Assembly (NCBI GenBank): GCA_044228685.1
Contig: JBGAUL010000013.1
Coordinates: 45,044 to 109,043 of the forward strand
Length of the DNA stretch: 64,000 bases
Direction of reading: 5' to 3'
Origin: JBBATK01 sp044228685
GTDB lineage: Bacteria; Bacteroidota; Ignavibacteria; Kapaibacteriales; NICIL-2
Part shown: piece after piece, positions 25,278-34,603 of the stretch
Layout: every line of letters begins with the position of its first letter
Numbering within the stretch: the first letter of the stretch is position 1
Notes under the pieces: model-generated
Databases searched by the model: none
What the model was told of the DNA's origin: nothing
What the model saw: only the letters and a program-made list of their open reading frames with translations
Program-made: the position numbers and the translations under genes

Positions 25278-25973
25278 ATGCGCTGGGGAGTAGGAAAAGG
25301 AAAATTTAGAAATCTAACCGCCACTATCCTGAGCGTCTTTCTCGTTGCGGTCTTCCTTGCCGTTTGGACATTTTTCCAGCACATAAAACCTCTCACAATC
25401 GACACGACGCCACAATCACAGACCGCTGGCATTCGCGATCGATTGATCAATGAAGACACCTCAGCGCCGCAGCACCTCATTCCCGCGAACCTCTTGCTGT
25501 TCAACACGGTACTCGATTCAGTGAATCAAATATTCCAACGCGAATTCCCGAGTTCACGGTCAATCACTCGTGAGACAAAGATTGACTCTGTGGGAATGCG
25601 CCTGCACAGCGCACAAGTATCAGTCCGCAAGACAATTGCCGCTTTACTCAATCAACAATACGTGAATATCGATGAGTACCGTCGATGCGAAGCGACCGTG
25701 ATGGCCGTCATTCGCGATTCTGAGTCGAAGTCGATTGTTGCTCGTGACCTGCGCAAACGAAGCGACGTGCAGTCTGCTGAGAAAACAATCGCTGAGCGCG
25801 TCGACTCCACGCATTTTTCTGCACAAGATCGCTTGCTCATTGAAGATTGGGAACATCGATTTCGCGATCGTCTGTTTCCTTTACGAATTGGCCTAAGCGC
25901 AGATGACATCCAATATGCGCCACTAGCGAAACCGACGGCGACATCTACTGAGCCGAAAGGGAAGCGCAAGTGA
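25278..25973 (+). CDS. Single-pass membrane protein, unknown function
   Basis: A 231-residue protein with a basic N-terminus, one transmembrane helix (about residues 15-35, TATILSVFLVAVFLAVWTFF) and a long, charged, helical extracytoplasmic part with many Arg/Glu pairs. The C-terminus is Lys/Arg-rich (EPKGKRK). I do not recognise a domain. It follows ftsY by 49 bases and overlaps the next gene, an outer-membrane receptor-like protein, by four bases (GTGA). That coupling suggests the two act together at the cell envelope. Confidence 0.75.
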   Translation: MRWGVGKGKFRNLTATILSVFLVAVFLAVWTFFQHIKPLTIDTTPQSQTAGIRDRLINEDTSAPQHLIPANLLLFNTVLDSVNQIFQREFPSSRSITRETKIDSVGMRLHSAQVSVRKTIAALLNQQYVNIDEYRRCEATVMAVIRDSESKSIVARDLRKRSDVQSAEKTIAERVDSTHFSAQDRLLIEDWEHRFRDRLFPLRIGLSADDIQYAPLAKPTATSTEPKGKRK

Positions 25974-28048
25974 AGCTTTCACGCATTGTAATCCTCACAG
26001 GCCTTCTGCTTGCGTTTAGCGCACAGCTTCGTGCAGACAACTATGCGGTTCAATCAGTCGGACAAAGGCCTAGCTCAGATAGACTTTCAGAACTCAGTGG
26101 TTTAAGCCGTGGATCAAGAGTCGATTTCGGTGCAGATAGCACAAAGCGCGATAATTCGAGTTCAAGCACTAAAGATTCGCTCTTGCTAAACGACGTTGAG
26201 ACCAGACCTCGCATTGATACAAGCATACATCTGCACCAGCCACTTGCCGAGCATGGTTCCTTGCTCCTTGACAGCAATGAGCATTTCGCCCGACTCTCTC
26301 GTCGCGACATTCAAAATGAGTACTACACAGGCTTTGACGAGCTCATGCAGTCGCACTTTCCGTTCTACGCTCAATCTCTGGGCTATCACGGCTTGCCAAA
26401 TTCTTGGCGAGTTGCAGGTGCATCAGTACGAGATAATGCGCTGAGCTTTGACGGACGTCCGGTAAATGATCCTGGACTCGGTCAGATGTGGCTCAATTCC
26501 TATGCAACTGAGTTCATGCAATCGATCAGTGTATTGCTTGGTTCGGATGCGGTGATTTTCTCAGACAACTCCTCGGGCATGTTGCTCAATATTCAAGAGC
26601 CCATCTATAACACCAAATCACCGTACACTCGCTTATGGTATGCCGACGGCGCGAATGGTTTTCTCTCGTCTGATGGGATTTACTCGCAGAACATTGCTCC
26701 GAACTGGAACATGACGCTCGGCTTCCGACGTCAAGCCGGTGACGGACGCTACGCAAACCAAGCAATGGACTCGTGGAACGTGCGAGCACTTGTGCGATGG
26801 AATCTCTCTGAACGAACAAACATTTCTCTGACTGAGAACTTCGTTAATCAAGGCTTCGGCGCTAATGGCGGTGTTGACACAAGTGGTACGAGTGATATCA
26901 ATGACGAGATCAGCGCAGTAGTGCGTTACCCTAGTCTTAACGAACGCTTGTTTCGGCATGATCTTACACTGAGCGGCACGAGTCGATTTACGAGTGATTC
27001 TTCAAGCGTTATACAATACAGCGCCTATTATTCACACGGACTCTGGAATGTAGGACGAGACAGTGCATTGATTTTCAGTCGTGACTCCGCGCTTGGACTT
27101 AACTGGAGTTGGATTCGTAGTGGACTCAGTGCTCGCTATAAGCAAAGCTTGTTTTCAGGGGCACGCATAATTGCCGGTGCTGAGCTCGAGTATCAAAAGG
27201 GAACACAGTCAGATTATAGTCCGGAGTATGCACGACAGCGTGTCGCCGCCTACGGTCAGCTTCACTTGGATCTCAGTCATGACCTCATGATCAGTGGAGG
27301 ACTCCGTCTGCAAAATCTTGACAATCGCGTCAGCATTTCAATCGGTGCTGCTGCGGTGCTTCGAGTAGGACAAAGCTGGACACTGCGTGCAGATTTGTCA
27401 CAGAGTGCTCGCCTGCCCTCAGTGGTAGAAGGATGGGGTCTCGAACAAGAACGATCGACCTTTGCCTATGCGGATCTAGGCTTCAACACCGCGCAGACAA
27501 ACGCTTCCATTCTCGCGTACACCAGAATCGTAACCAATCCGATCGTTGCTTCAGCAGCATTGGTTGATACCAATAAGCGTACTCTCACGTTGAGTTACAG
27601 GAATGCAGACAAGCGCATCGTAAGTGGATTATTACTGCGCGCTTCACATCGTTTTTCGAACTTCCGTGCCGAGGGAAATGCGCAACTAAGTTCTGCTACT
27701 TTGGATGGTCAAGCAGATAAAAGTCTGCCGGCGGCTTATGTTCAGGCATCATTTCGTTACGAGGCAACAATCGCCAAAAACGTCGTCTATCTAGGACTGG
27801 CGGTTCATGCACAGAGCTCAATGCAGCCCAACACTTTTGTTCCTATGGACTGGGCACAAGTCCCGGGCACTATTGCGCAAAGCGCACAATTTGGTGGAAT
27901 TGACGTTTTGGCGGGTGCTGATCTGGGGGATGCCACGATCAAGCTGCGCTATCAGAATATTTTGTCGAATTCCTTCTCTTCGCTCTCAATTTTTCCCAAT
28001 CCCGTCCGAAACTTATCTATAAGCGTCGCCTGGACATTCTTCGATTAA
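25970..28048 (+). CDS. TonB-dependent receptor-like outer-membrane protein
   Basis: A 692-residue protein with a signal peptide (MKLSRIVILTGLLLAFSAQLRAD). About 70 residues of Ser/Asp-rich linker precede a plug-like section (about 110-210, SFDGRPVNDPGLGQ and ISVLLGSDAVIF), then a long run of amphipathic beta strands ends in LSISVAWTFFD, with a terminal aromatic residue as expected for outer-membrane barrels. There is no evident TonB box and the plug is degenerate, so it could be a TonB-receptor relative used as a porin. The GTG start at 25970 overlaps the upstream stop by four bases. Confidence 0.75.
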   Translation: MKLSRIVILTGLLLAFSAQLRADNYAVQSVGQRPSSDRLSELSGLSRGSRVDFGADSTKRDNSSSSTKDSLLLNDVETRPRIDTSIHLHQPLAEHGSLLLDSNEHFARLSRRDIQNEYYTGFDELMQSHFPFYAQSLGYHGLPNSWRVAGASVRDNALSFDGRPVNDPGLGQMWLNSYATEFMQSISVLLGSDAVIFSDNSSGMLLNIQEPIYNTKSPYTRLWYADGANGFLSSDGIYSQNIAPNWNMTLGFRRQAGDGRYANQAMDSWNVRALVRWNLSERTNISLTENFVNQGFGANGGVDTSGTSDINDEISAVVRYPSLNERLFRHDLTLSGTSRFTSDSSSVIQYSAYYSHGLWNVGRDSALIFSRDSALGLNWSWIRSGLSARYKQSLFSGARIIAGAELEYQKGTQSDYSPEYARQRVAAYGQLHLDLSHDLMISGGLRLQNLDNRVSISIGAAAVLRVGQSWTLRADLSQSARLPSVVEGWGLEQERSTFAYADLGFNTAQTNASILAYTRIVTNPIVASAALVDTNKRTLTLSYRNADKRIVSGLLLRASHRFSNFRAEGNAQLSSATLDGQADKSLPAAYVQASFRYEATIAKNVVYLGLAVHAQSSMQPNTFVPMDWAQVPGTIAQSAQFGGIDVLAGADLGDATIKLRYQNILSNSFSSLSIFPNPVRNLSISVAWTFFD

Positions 28049-28189
28049 GACAAAGTCCACGGAATATTCCTCACTCGACGCAATCTCACCGGACGAGCCA
28101 GACTTAACCCTTGCAGAGGTGCATATGGATATGTAGCTGCTAACCAGGCTTTAGTTGCCAGGATATGTGATATTGATTGAAGCACGCTT

Positions 28190-28684
28190 ATGCAGACTCA
28201 CCACCAGACAAACGCGCTGCGCCAGGCAACGGAGTACTACGAGCAAGCCTACAAACTCCAAATGGATGGTAGGGTAGCCGAGGCTATCAAGTACTACAGG
28301 TTGTCGCTGGATACTTACGAAACGTCAGAAGCACATACCTTCTTGGGTTGGGCTTATTCGTTCCTTGGTGACTATGAAGGAGCAATTCAGGAGTGTCATT
28401 ACGCAATTGAGCTCGATCCTGAGTATGGCAATCCTTACAACGATATCGCTGCCTATCTCATCTACCTTAACAAGATCTCTGAAGCAGAATTCTGGCTTCG
28501 CAAGGCTATTCTTGCACCACGCTATTCGTCACGACACTACGCCTACTACAATCTTGGTCGTGTGTATGAACGACAAGGACGCTGGTTTGAAGCCATCGCA
28601 CAGTACCAACAAGCGATAGGAATTGAACCTCGTTATCACCTTGCGGCTCTTTCACTCTTGAATCTTCAAGCAAAGCTGAACTAA
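28190..28684 (+). CDS. Tetratricopeptide repeat protein
   Basis: A 164-residue protein made almost entirely of about four TPR units: EYYEQAYKLQMDGRVAEAIKY, AHTFLGWAYSFLGDYEGAI, NPYNDIAAYLIYLNKISEAE and YAYYNLGRVYERQGRWFEAI, each ending in an A-x-x-x-x-P-like turn (ELDPEY, GIEPRY). It has no signal peptide and is expected to be a cytoplasmic protein-interaction module. The partner is unknown. The gene stands alone between two outer-membrane/metabolic units and ends before a strong terminator. Confidence 0.8.
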   Translation: MQTHHQTNALRQATEYYEQAYKLQMDGRVAEAIKYYRLSLDTYETSEAHTFLGWAYSFLGDYEGAIQECHYAIELDPEYGNPYNDIAAYLIYLNKISEAEFWLRKAILAPRYSSRHYAYYNLGRVYERQGRWFEAIAQYQQAIGIEPRYHLAALSLLNLQAKLN

Positions 28685-28773
28685 GAGCGCATTGAAAAAA
28701 AATACCACTGGGTCTCAAGCATTCGTTTGATTGACCGATAAATTCTGTGGAGTAAACAGTACAACAACAGGTC

Positions 28774-28808
28774 AAAGGAGCGAACAACAATCGCTCCTTT
28801 TTCTTTTT
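28774..28808 (+). terminator. Rho-independent terminator after the TPR gene
   Basis: AAAGGAGCGA (28774-28783) pairs with TCGCTCCTTT (28791-28800) over 10 bp and is followed by a T-rich tail. It sits back to back with the glyA terminator. Confidence 0.85.
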
Positions 28809-28812
28809 GCAT

Positions 28813-28846
28813 AAAAAAAGAGAACCGTTAGTGAACGATTCTCTTT
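28813..28846 (-). terminator. Rho-independent terminator of glyA (minus strand)
   Basis: A 13-bp stem with one mismatch on the plus strand, which becomes a G-U pair on the minus-strand RNA, closes over a four-base loop (28817-28846). Seven T follow on the minus strand (28819-28813). It lies 73 bases after the glyA stop. Confidence 0.8.
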
Positions 28847-28918
28847 GCTTAGTTAACTAGCTCTCTTGTCGATGAGCCGGATAAAGTGAGCGGCTAAAAA
28901 TGCCAGCTCATTTTCAAT

Positions 28919-30331
28919 CTACTTCTTCACTGCCTTCTTCATTTCATCGCCCACGTCAGACAAAACCTGACCAACGCTTCCGACGAGATTCTTGACAGCG
29001 CTTTCAACTTTTACCTTTACGTCGTTGACGTTTGAATCGTATTCAGCGTAGAGTGGGAAGGTGCGACAGAAATCTCTCACATCGCGCTTCACTGCATTGA
29101 TTGTATTCTCATCTGCATGATTGGAAATGACTCTATCGATGAAAGATGCAATCTGACGCATTTCCGGTTCGCGCATTCCGCGAGTTGTCATGGCTGCTGA
29201 GCCAAGGCGAATACCGCTTGTTACTAGCGGAGATTCAGTGTCGTAGGGAACGGCGTTCTTGTTACAGGTGATACCACTCGCATCAAGAGCAATTTCTGCT
29301 TGCTTTCCGGTGAGTTTCTTGTTGCGAACATCGACGAGCATCAAGTGATTATCAGTGCCGCCGCTGACGATATCGAATCCCTTCTCTATCAACGCTTCAG
29401 CCAACGCTCGAGCATTGCGAATGACTTGCTTTGTGTACTCGTCGTAGGAGTTGCCAAGACATTCGCCGAATGAGACTGCTTTGGCAGCGATCACGTGCAT
29501 GAGTGGACCGCCTTGAATGCCGGGCATTACCCATGAATCGATGATCTCACCCATGAGTTTAGTGCGACCGGATTTTGGTGCAACCTGACCAAAGGGATTC
29601 TCACGATTCTTACCAAGCATGATAATGCCGCCACGAGGTCCGCGAAGAGTCTTGTGTGTCGTCGAGGTCACAACATCGCACCATGGCAGTGGCGACTGCA
29701 AGCGACCTTTCGCAATCAATCCTGCAGGGTGTGCGATATCAGCCATCAAGAATGCTCCAACGCTGTCGGCGATTTCACGGAAACTTTGAAAATCAATCTC
29801 ACGTGAATAGGCAGAAGCGCCCACAGTAATCATCTTTGGTTGGTGCTCACGAGCCAGTTCAGCGACGCGGTTGTAGTCGATTCTGCCGGTTGCTTTGTCA
29901 AGACCGTAGGGAACAAAGCGATACATACGTCCGGAGAAGTTTACCGGTGAACCGTGTGTAAGGTGACCGCCATGCGACAAATCCATACCCAAGACTGTAT
30001 CGCCGGCTTTCAAGTAACTGAAATACACGGCCATGTTTGCTGAGCTTCCACTGTGCGGTTGAACATTTGCGTATTCAGCACCAAAGAGTTTCTTGGCGCG
30101 ATCAATTGCGAGAGTTTCCGCAACGTCCACCCATTCACATCCACCATAGTAGCGCTTTCCGGGATAGCCTTCGGCGTACTTGTTAGTGAGTATGCTGCCT
30201 TGTGCCTCCATGACTGCCAGCGACGTGAAATTTTCGCTTGCAATGAGTTCCAATTTGTCACGCTGACGCTGATATTCTTTCTCGACTGCAGAGAAGAGCT
30301 CCGGGTCGGCCGCACTGAGATGCTGATACAT
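28919..30331 (-). CDS. glyA: Serine hydroxymethyltransferase with C-terminal extension
   Basis: A 470-residue PLP enzyme interconverting serine and glycine with tetrahydrofolate. Family motifs include KLELIASENFTSLAVMEAQGS, YAEGYPGKRYYGGCEWVD, LMADIAHPAGLIAKG and the PLP-lysine motif VTSTTHKTLRGPRGG. The usual protein ends near the FPLY found at about residue 428; here about 42 further residues form a charged amphipathic tail (VKVESAVKNLVGSVGQVLSD, then DEMKKAVKK) not seen in ordinary GlyA. The upstream T9SS gene ends 28 bases before the start, so the two may be co-transcribed. A terminator follows. Confidence 0.93.
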   Translation of the reverse strand: MYQHLSAADPELFSAVEKEYQRQRDKLELIASENFTSLAVMEAQGSILTNKYAEGYPGKRYYGGCEWVDVAETLAIDRAKKLFGAEYANVQPHSGSSANMAVYFSYLKAGDTVLGMDLSHGGHLTHGSPVNFSGRMYRFVPYGLDKATGRIDYNRVAELAREHQPKMITVGASAYSREIDFQSFREIADSVGAFLMADIAHPAGLIAKGRLQSPLPWCDVVTSTTHKTLRGPRGGIIMLGKNRENPFGQVAPKSGRTKLMGEIIDSWVMPGIQGGPLMHVIAAKAVSFGECLGNSYDEYTKQVIRNARALAEALIEKGFDIVSGGTDNHLMLVDVRNKKLTGKQAEIALDASGITCNKNAVPYDTESPLVTSGIRLGSAAMTTRGMREPEMRQIASFIDRVISNHADENTINAVKRDVRDFCRTFPLYAEYDSNVNDVKVKVESAVKNLVGSVGQVLSDVGDEMKKAVKK

Positions 30332-30359
30332 AAGAGATTAATCTGTGAATGGTGAAAAA

Positions 30360-31283
30360 TTACTCAACGATGAGAGGAAGATTGTAGTGTGCCGCACTTC
30401 CACGAAGACGCATTATGTACATGCCTGCTTGCACGCCTTGTAAGTCACAAAGCACTTTAGTGTCACCTGCGACCTCTTGAGTCGGATAACTCTTTACAAC
30501 TCTACCGTGAAGATCCACGATGTCCAGATCAAATCGAGGCATGTAGCACGAAAGTGGAATCGTAAGTGTTACAGAGTTGTTCGTTGCAGGAAGCGGACTT
30601 AGTGCAGGACGTTCTGCAGTTGGACTATCATTAACATCAGAAGCAGGAACGACAATGCACTCTGCGGTACCGGTAGAGTCCTTTGCTTCAACAAAGCAAG
30701 CAAGTGAGACATCTGTGATTTTGTCACCGACGTAACAGATCCACAGCGGACCCTCAGGATAAAAGCCTCCGGTTGACATGCCCAATGCAGCTGCTTGATA
30801 GCGCGCATTTGGATAGGATGCCATATACTGTTTGTACGAACCATTGGCAGCGATCTTCTTGGTCATGATATCGCTATCCATAAATGTTGCCGGCAAAGCA
30901 GAATCCATTTGAATGGGCAAACCCGGTAGCGCCGGAATCGGAGCTTGAACCGCTTGATAGACGATAGCCAGTTTCAACACGATGAAAGCCAAGGACGTGT
31001 CCTTGCCGCCGAGAATGTCGTGAAAACGATATCCCCAAAAAGCAGAAGTGCCTTTTGAAGCATCAAACTTGATCAGAGATTTGACCAGGGATGGAACATA
31101 ACTGCCAAAAAAGGTCGTATCGCCGAGAGTAGCGATAGCGGTCAGTTTGGCATTAGCCAATCCACTACCTTTTGCTTGATCTCGAGCCGTGGGTAGTCCT
31201 TGACTCGCTTTATACTGCGTTTGAGCATATGCGGAACCGCAAAGCACACATAGCACTGCAAGAATGCTAACAACATTACGCAT
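30360..31283 (-). CDS. Secreted protein with T9SS-type C-terminal sorting domain
   Basis: A 307-residue exported protein with a signal peptide (VVSILAVLCVLCGSAYAQ). The central region (about 40-225) has no domain I recognise. The C-terminal 75 residues are sorting-domain-like: SVTLTIPLSCYMPRFDLDI, VDLHGRVVKSY, and VQAGMYIMRLRG. It is presumably secreted or anchored through the type IX system. ATG 31283 has AAGGAA eight bases upstream; an earlier in-frame start at 31310 would add a hydrophilic stretch in front of the signal peptide. It precedes glyA on the same strand. Confidence 0.72.
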   Translation of the reverse strand: MRNVVSILAVLCVLCGSAYAQTQYKASQGLPTARDQAKGSGLANAKLTAIATLGDTTFFGSYVPSLVKSLIKFDASKGTSAFWGYRFHDILGGKDTSLAFIVLKLAIVYQAVQAPIPALPGLPIQMDSALPATFMDSDIMTKKIAANGSYKQYMASYPNARYQAAALGMSTGGFYPEGPLWICYVGDKITDVSLACFVEAKDSTGTAECIVVPASDVNDSPTAERPALSPLPATNNSVTLTIPLSCYMPRFDLDIVDLHGRVVKSYPTQEVAGDTKVLCDLQGVQAGMYIMRLRGSAAHYNLPLIVE

Positions 31284-31350
31284 GTGAATTCCTTGTGAGT
31301 GGGCTGTCAATCTAGCAAAAAGGCATCGTGCAAAAAAGCTCTATTTGAGT

Positions 31351-33492
31351 ATGATACGCTGCATGTATCTTGCAAATCAAAGCACAATAGCTCAACCTAG
31401 ACTCTCCTTACACACACAGTTTATGATGGAATTACAAGCACAAGATTGGCGATCAATTGCAAAAACAGTTTTGGCCTCGCGTCGTATCGACGAGATCGAA
31501 GAGACGGAGTTGGCTCCTTCCGGAAAAGTCACCTATCAATTCTCAGCCCGCGGTCATGAATTGAGTCAAGTAATCATGGCTCATCTTCTTAACGAGAAGC
31601 ATGATGCTGCGTCGGTGTATTATCGCTCAAGACCCTTCGTACTGCATGCCGGAATGAGTTATCAGGAAGCATTCAGTGGTCCCTTGGCGCGTGCAGGGAG
31701 TCGGAATGGCGGACGCGATATCGGCGTCGTGCATAACCTCAGTCCGCGCAGTGTCGAAGGTCGTCACATCACCGTCATGCCAGCTTCCGGTGACGTAGGT
31801 GCTCAGTTTACACCGGCTGCCGGTTGGGCTCAAGCAATTCAGTATCGTGCGTCACAGTTGAAGAATGAAGATTGGAAGGACTCAATCGCCGTTTGTATGT
31901 CCGGTGATGCTGCTGTTGCAACCAATGGTTTTTGGTCAGCAGTAACGATGGCGACGACGCTCATGCTACCCATCATCTTCCTCGTCGAAGACAATCAGTT
32001 TGGTATCTCTGTTCGCGGCAACTTTCAAACCCCGGGCGGCAACATCGCAAAGAACATGGGTGCGATGAAGAATCTCATCATCCTTGATGGTGATGGTGCA
32101 GATCCGGAAAACGCTTCGGCACTAATTGCCAAGGCAGTTGAGTATTGTCGCAAGAAATCTAAGCCCGTCCTTTTGCACCTCAGTGTACCACGCATCTGCG
32201 GTCATAGCGGTGCCGATAGTCAAGCATACAAAACCAAAGAAGAACGCGAAGAAGAACTTCAACGCGATCCACTGCCTCGTTTGAAGAAGTATTGCATCGC
32301 AAAGAAGTACATCTCCAAAGACGAATGGGAAGCCCTCGTTCAAGAAGTTGAAGGGGAAGTTCGAGCTGCCTGCGAAGCTGCATTGGCCGAACCGGAACCA
32401 GAGACTGCCGGCGTGCGCAAGTATGCTCTTTACGATGGAGAAACGGTACAAACAGTTGGCGGTCCACTTGCTGAAGGATTGCATCCTGAGACCGGTGGCA
32501 CCGCAGAAGAGCAAGGTGCTCGCATCAATCTCATCGAAAGCGTCAAGAGAACGCTTGATTCGGAAATGTCGAGAAATCCGCGCATCCTTGTGTTTGGTGA
32601 GGATGTGGGATTAAAGGGTGGTGTACACGGTGCAACCATGGACTTGCAGCATCGCTTTGGCGAGGAACGTGTGTTTGACACTTCGCTTTCTGAAGAGGGA
32701 ATTATTGGTCGCTCAATCGGAATGGCTTATGCCGGTCTGATGCCAGTACCGGAAATTCAATTCCGCAAGTATCTCGATCCGGCGACAGAACACATCAACG
32801 ATATCGGAACTATTCGTTGGCGAACGAACAATGAGTTCGCTGCTCCAATGGTAGTACGAATTCCGGTTGGATATAGCAAAAGAACCGGAGATCCTTGGCA
32901 CAGCGTAAGTGGTGAAGCAATCTTTGCTCACACTATTGGCTGGAGAGTCGCCATTCCGTCAAACGCTAAAGATGCTTCCGGTTTGTTGCGCGCGGCTTTG
33001 CGTGGTAATGATCCGACATTCTTTCTGGAGCACAGAAATCTTCTCGATACTTCGGCTGGACGCTCTGTGTACCCGGGAGATAATTACGTTTTGCCTTTCG
33101 GTCAAGCAGCGCGAGTGCGCGAAGGAAACGAAGCGACGATCGTCAGCTGGGGAGACATGTTGCATCGTTCCGTTGAAGCAGTTGATCAAGTGAAAAGATC
33201 AATTGATGTACTGGATTTGAGAACGATTGCGCCCTGGGATAGAGAAGCAGTTGTTGCTTCAGTGCGTCGCACCGGACGCTGTCTCATCGTCCATGAAGAT
33301 GGTCTAACCAACGGTTTCGGCGCCGAGATTAGCGCTGTGCTTATGCAAGAGTGTTTCGCTTACCTCGACGCTCCGGTACAGCGACTCGCTGTGGCTGATG
33401 TGCCAGTGCCTTACAACAAAACGCTTATGGCTGCTGTGGTTCCAAGCACAGATGATGTCGTCAAGGCACTCAATGAACTGCTCGCTTGGTAA
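31351..33492 (+). CDS. 2-oxoacid dehydrogenase E1, fused alpha and beta subunits
   Basis: A 713-residue thiamine-diphosphate enzyme with E1-alpha (about 30-360) and E1-beta (about 390-713) on one chain. Alpha motifs are KVTYQFSARGHELSQ, the ThDP motif GDAAVATN, and LVEDNQFGIS; beta motifs are RILVFGEDVGLKGGVHG, FDTSLSEEGIIGRSIGMA and VHEDGLTNGFGAEI. Fused E1 proteins of this kind are annotated as branched-chain or pyruvate dehydrogenase E1 in Bacteroidota; it decarboxylates a 2-oxoacid for transfer to E2 lipoyl domains. E2 and E3 genes are not nearby. ATGs at 31363 and 31423 are alternative starts; 31423 fits family length best, while a TATTTG box abuts 31351. Confidence 0.88.
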   Translation: MIRCMYLANQSTIAQPRLSLHTQFMMELQAQDWRSIAKTVLASRRIDEIEETELAPSGKVTYQFSARGHELSQVIMAHLLNEKHDAASVYYRSRPFVLHAGMSYQEAFSGPLARAGSRNGGRDIGVVHNLSPRSVEGRHITVMPASGDVGAQFTPAAGWAQAIQYRASQLKNEDWKDSIAVCMSGDAAVATNGFWSAVTMATTLMLPIIFLVEDNQFGISVRGNFQTPGGNIAKNMGAMKNLIILDGDGADPENASALIAKAVEYCRKKSKPVLLHLSVPRICGHSGADSQAYKTKEEREEELQRDPLPRLKKYCIAKKYISKDEWEALVQEVEGEVRAACEAALAEPEPETAGVRKYALYDGETVQTVGGPLAEGLHPETGGTAEEQGARINLIESVKRTLDSEMSRNPRILVFGEDVGLKGGVHGATMDLQHRFGEERVFDTSLSEEGIIGRSIGMAYAGLMPVPEIQFRKYLDPATEHINDIGTIRWRTNNEFAAPMVVRIPVGYSKRTGDPWHSVSGEAIFAHTIGWRVAIPSNAKDASGLLRAALRGNDPTFFLEHRNLLDTSAGRSVYPGDNYVLPFGQAARVREGNEATIVSWGDMLHRSVEAVDQVKRSIDVLDLRTIAPWDREAVVASVRRTGRCLIVHEDGLTNGFGAEISAVLMQECFAYLDAPVQRLAVADVPVPYNKTLMAAVVPSTDDVVKALNELLAW

Positions 33493-33559
33493 ATCTCTGA
33501 ATCGCGTACACTGAAACCCACTTGTGTACCTGAAATTGTCCTTTGTGTTTAAGGATGAT

Positions 33560-34603
33560 TTACTTCGTCTTCTGTGCGTCAACGTTGAGATTGAGGCGAC
33601 GCAAGTAATTGCGGAAATATCGCTTGTACTCTTCAGAGCTCGAAGTATAGACGGCGCTGGTGTAACACTTCAGAGCGGTAACATGCAGACCGTGATCTTC
33701 CGCGAATTGAGCTTGCACTACGTCTGCAAAGGCAGAACCTTTTCCTACCTCATCGGCAATCATGGTGAGTGTGTCTTGCATGCGCTTTGACTGATCCTCA
33801 GGACTCCACTGCAGACAGTATTCTGATGAACGAACACTTTCTTTATCGCTTCGTCGAACAGACCAATAGTAGTTCTTCGCACGCTCAAGATGAGCAGCGT
33901 CGAATGACAGCTGCAGCGTTGTATCGGTTGTCTTCGTGCTGTAGCGCACTGCATCCGACGCATCACGGATTTCGATCGTGTACTCTTTTGCAGCAGGTAA
34001 CTTGTACCAGAGAAGGCGGACGCTTGGCTCAAGAATGAAAGAAGAACGAGGGAAGATGATAGTGATAAAGTCCTCGCTGATCACAGATTCAACGCTGTTC
34101 TTAATTCCGGAGTTTAGACTGGAACTCGTGCCGGAGGTCGCGCCGGATGAATGAAGAATATCCTCAATCGCATCTACGCTATTCTGACGATCACCTTGCG
34201 CTCGCTCGACGGATCCGGTCACGCTCATGTTCTTCTTGTGCGAGTCCGAGAGAGGTGAGTCATCAGTATCCGTGAGTTCGTTGTACACATACGAAGCAAA
34301 CTTCTTCGCAACGCCATTACCCTTTGATGCGGCTTGCGCCATAAGGTCGCTTACTTTGTACTGTCCGGCCGAACGCACATCAATCGAACGACCATTCGTG
34401 TGTAACAAGGTCACAGCACCTTTTTCCGGAACGGAGATTTTGTCACTGCTTTGCAGACGTTGACCGGTCTTAACACTAGCGCTTCCCTTTGAAGTGCTGG
34501 CGGTGATTTTGCCTTTGACTGAAAGGACTTTCATGTCGTCGGCTTGCATGACAACACTCAGCAATACAAGCACCAGACCAAGGTGGAAAACACTGGATTT
34601 CAT
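33560..34603 (-). CDS. FecR-domain protein, exported
   Basis: A 347-residue protein with a signal peptide (about 1-21). An N-terminal FecR-like beta domain reads MKVLSVKGKITASTSKGSAS, then GQRLQSSDKISVPEKGAV and LHTNGRSIDVRSAGQY. The middle is Ser-rich and disordered (about 115-170). A fibronectin-like segment follows (FILEPSVRLLWYKLPAAKEY; YYWSVRRSDKE), then a helical TPR-like C-terminus (about 285-340). Unlike classical FecR it has no anti-sigma domain or membrane anchor and would sit in the periplasm. It overlaps the CHASE2 gene by four bases (ATGA). Confidence 0.8.
   Translation of the reverse strand: MKSSVFHLGLVLVLLSVVMQADDMKVLSVKGKITASTSKGSASVKTGQRLQSSDKISVPEKGAVTLLHTNGRSIDVRSAGQYKVSDLMAQAASKGNGVAKKFASYVYNELTDTDDSPLSDSHKKNMSVTGSVERAQGDRQNSVDAIEDILHSSGATSGTSSSLNSGIKNSVESVISEDFITIIFPRSSFILEPSVRLLWYKLPAAKEYTIEIRDASDAVRYSTKTTDTTLQLSFDAAHLERAKNYYWSVRRSDKESVRSSEYCLQWSPEDQSKRMQDTLTMIADEVGKGSAFADVVQAQFAEDHGLHVTALKCYTSAVYTSSSEEYKRYFRNYLRRLNLNVDAQKTK

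Noticed and set aside
33506..33529. GTACAC/GTGTAC inverted repeat between the convergent E1 and FecR-like genes, as a terminator
   Set aside because: The stem is only 6 bp and no T-tract follows on either strand.
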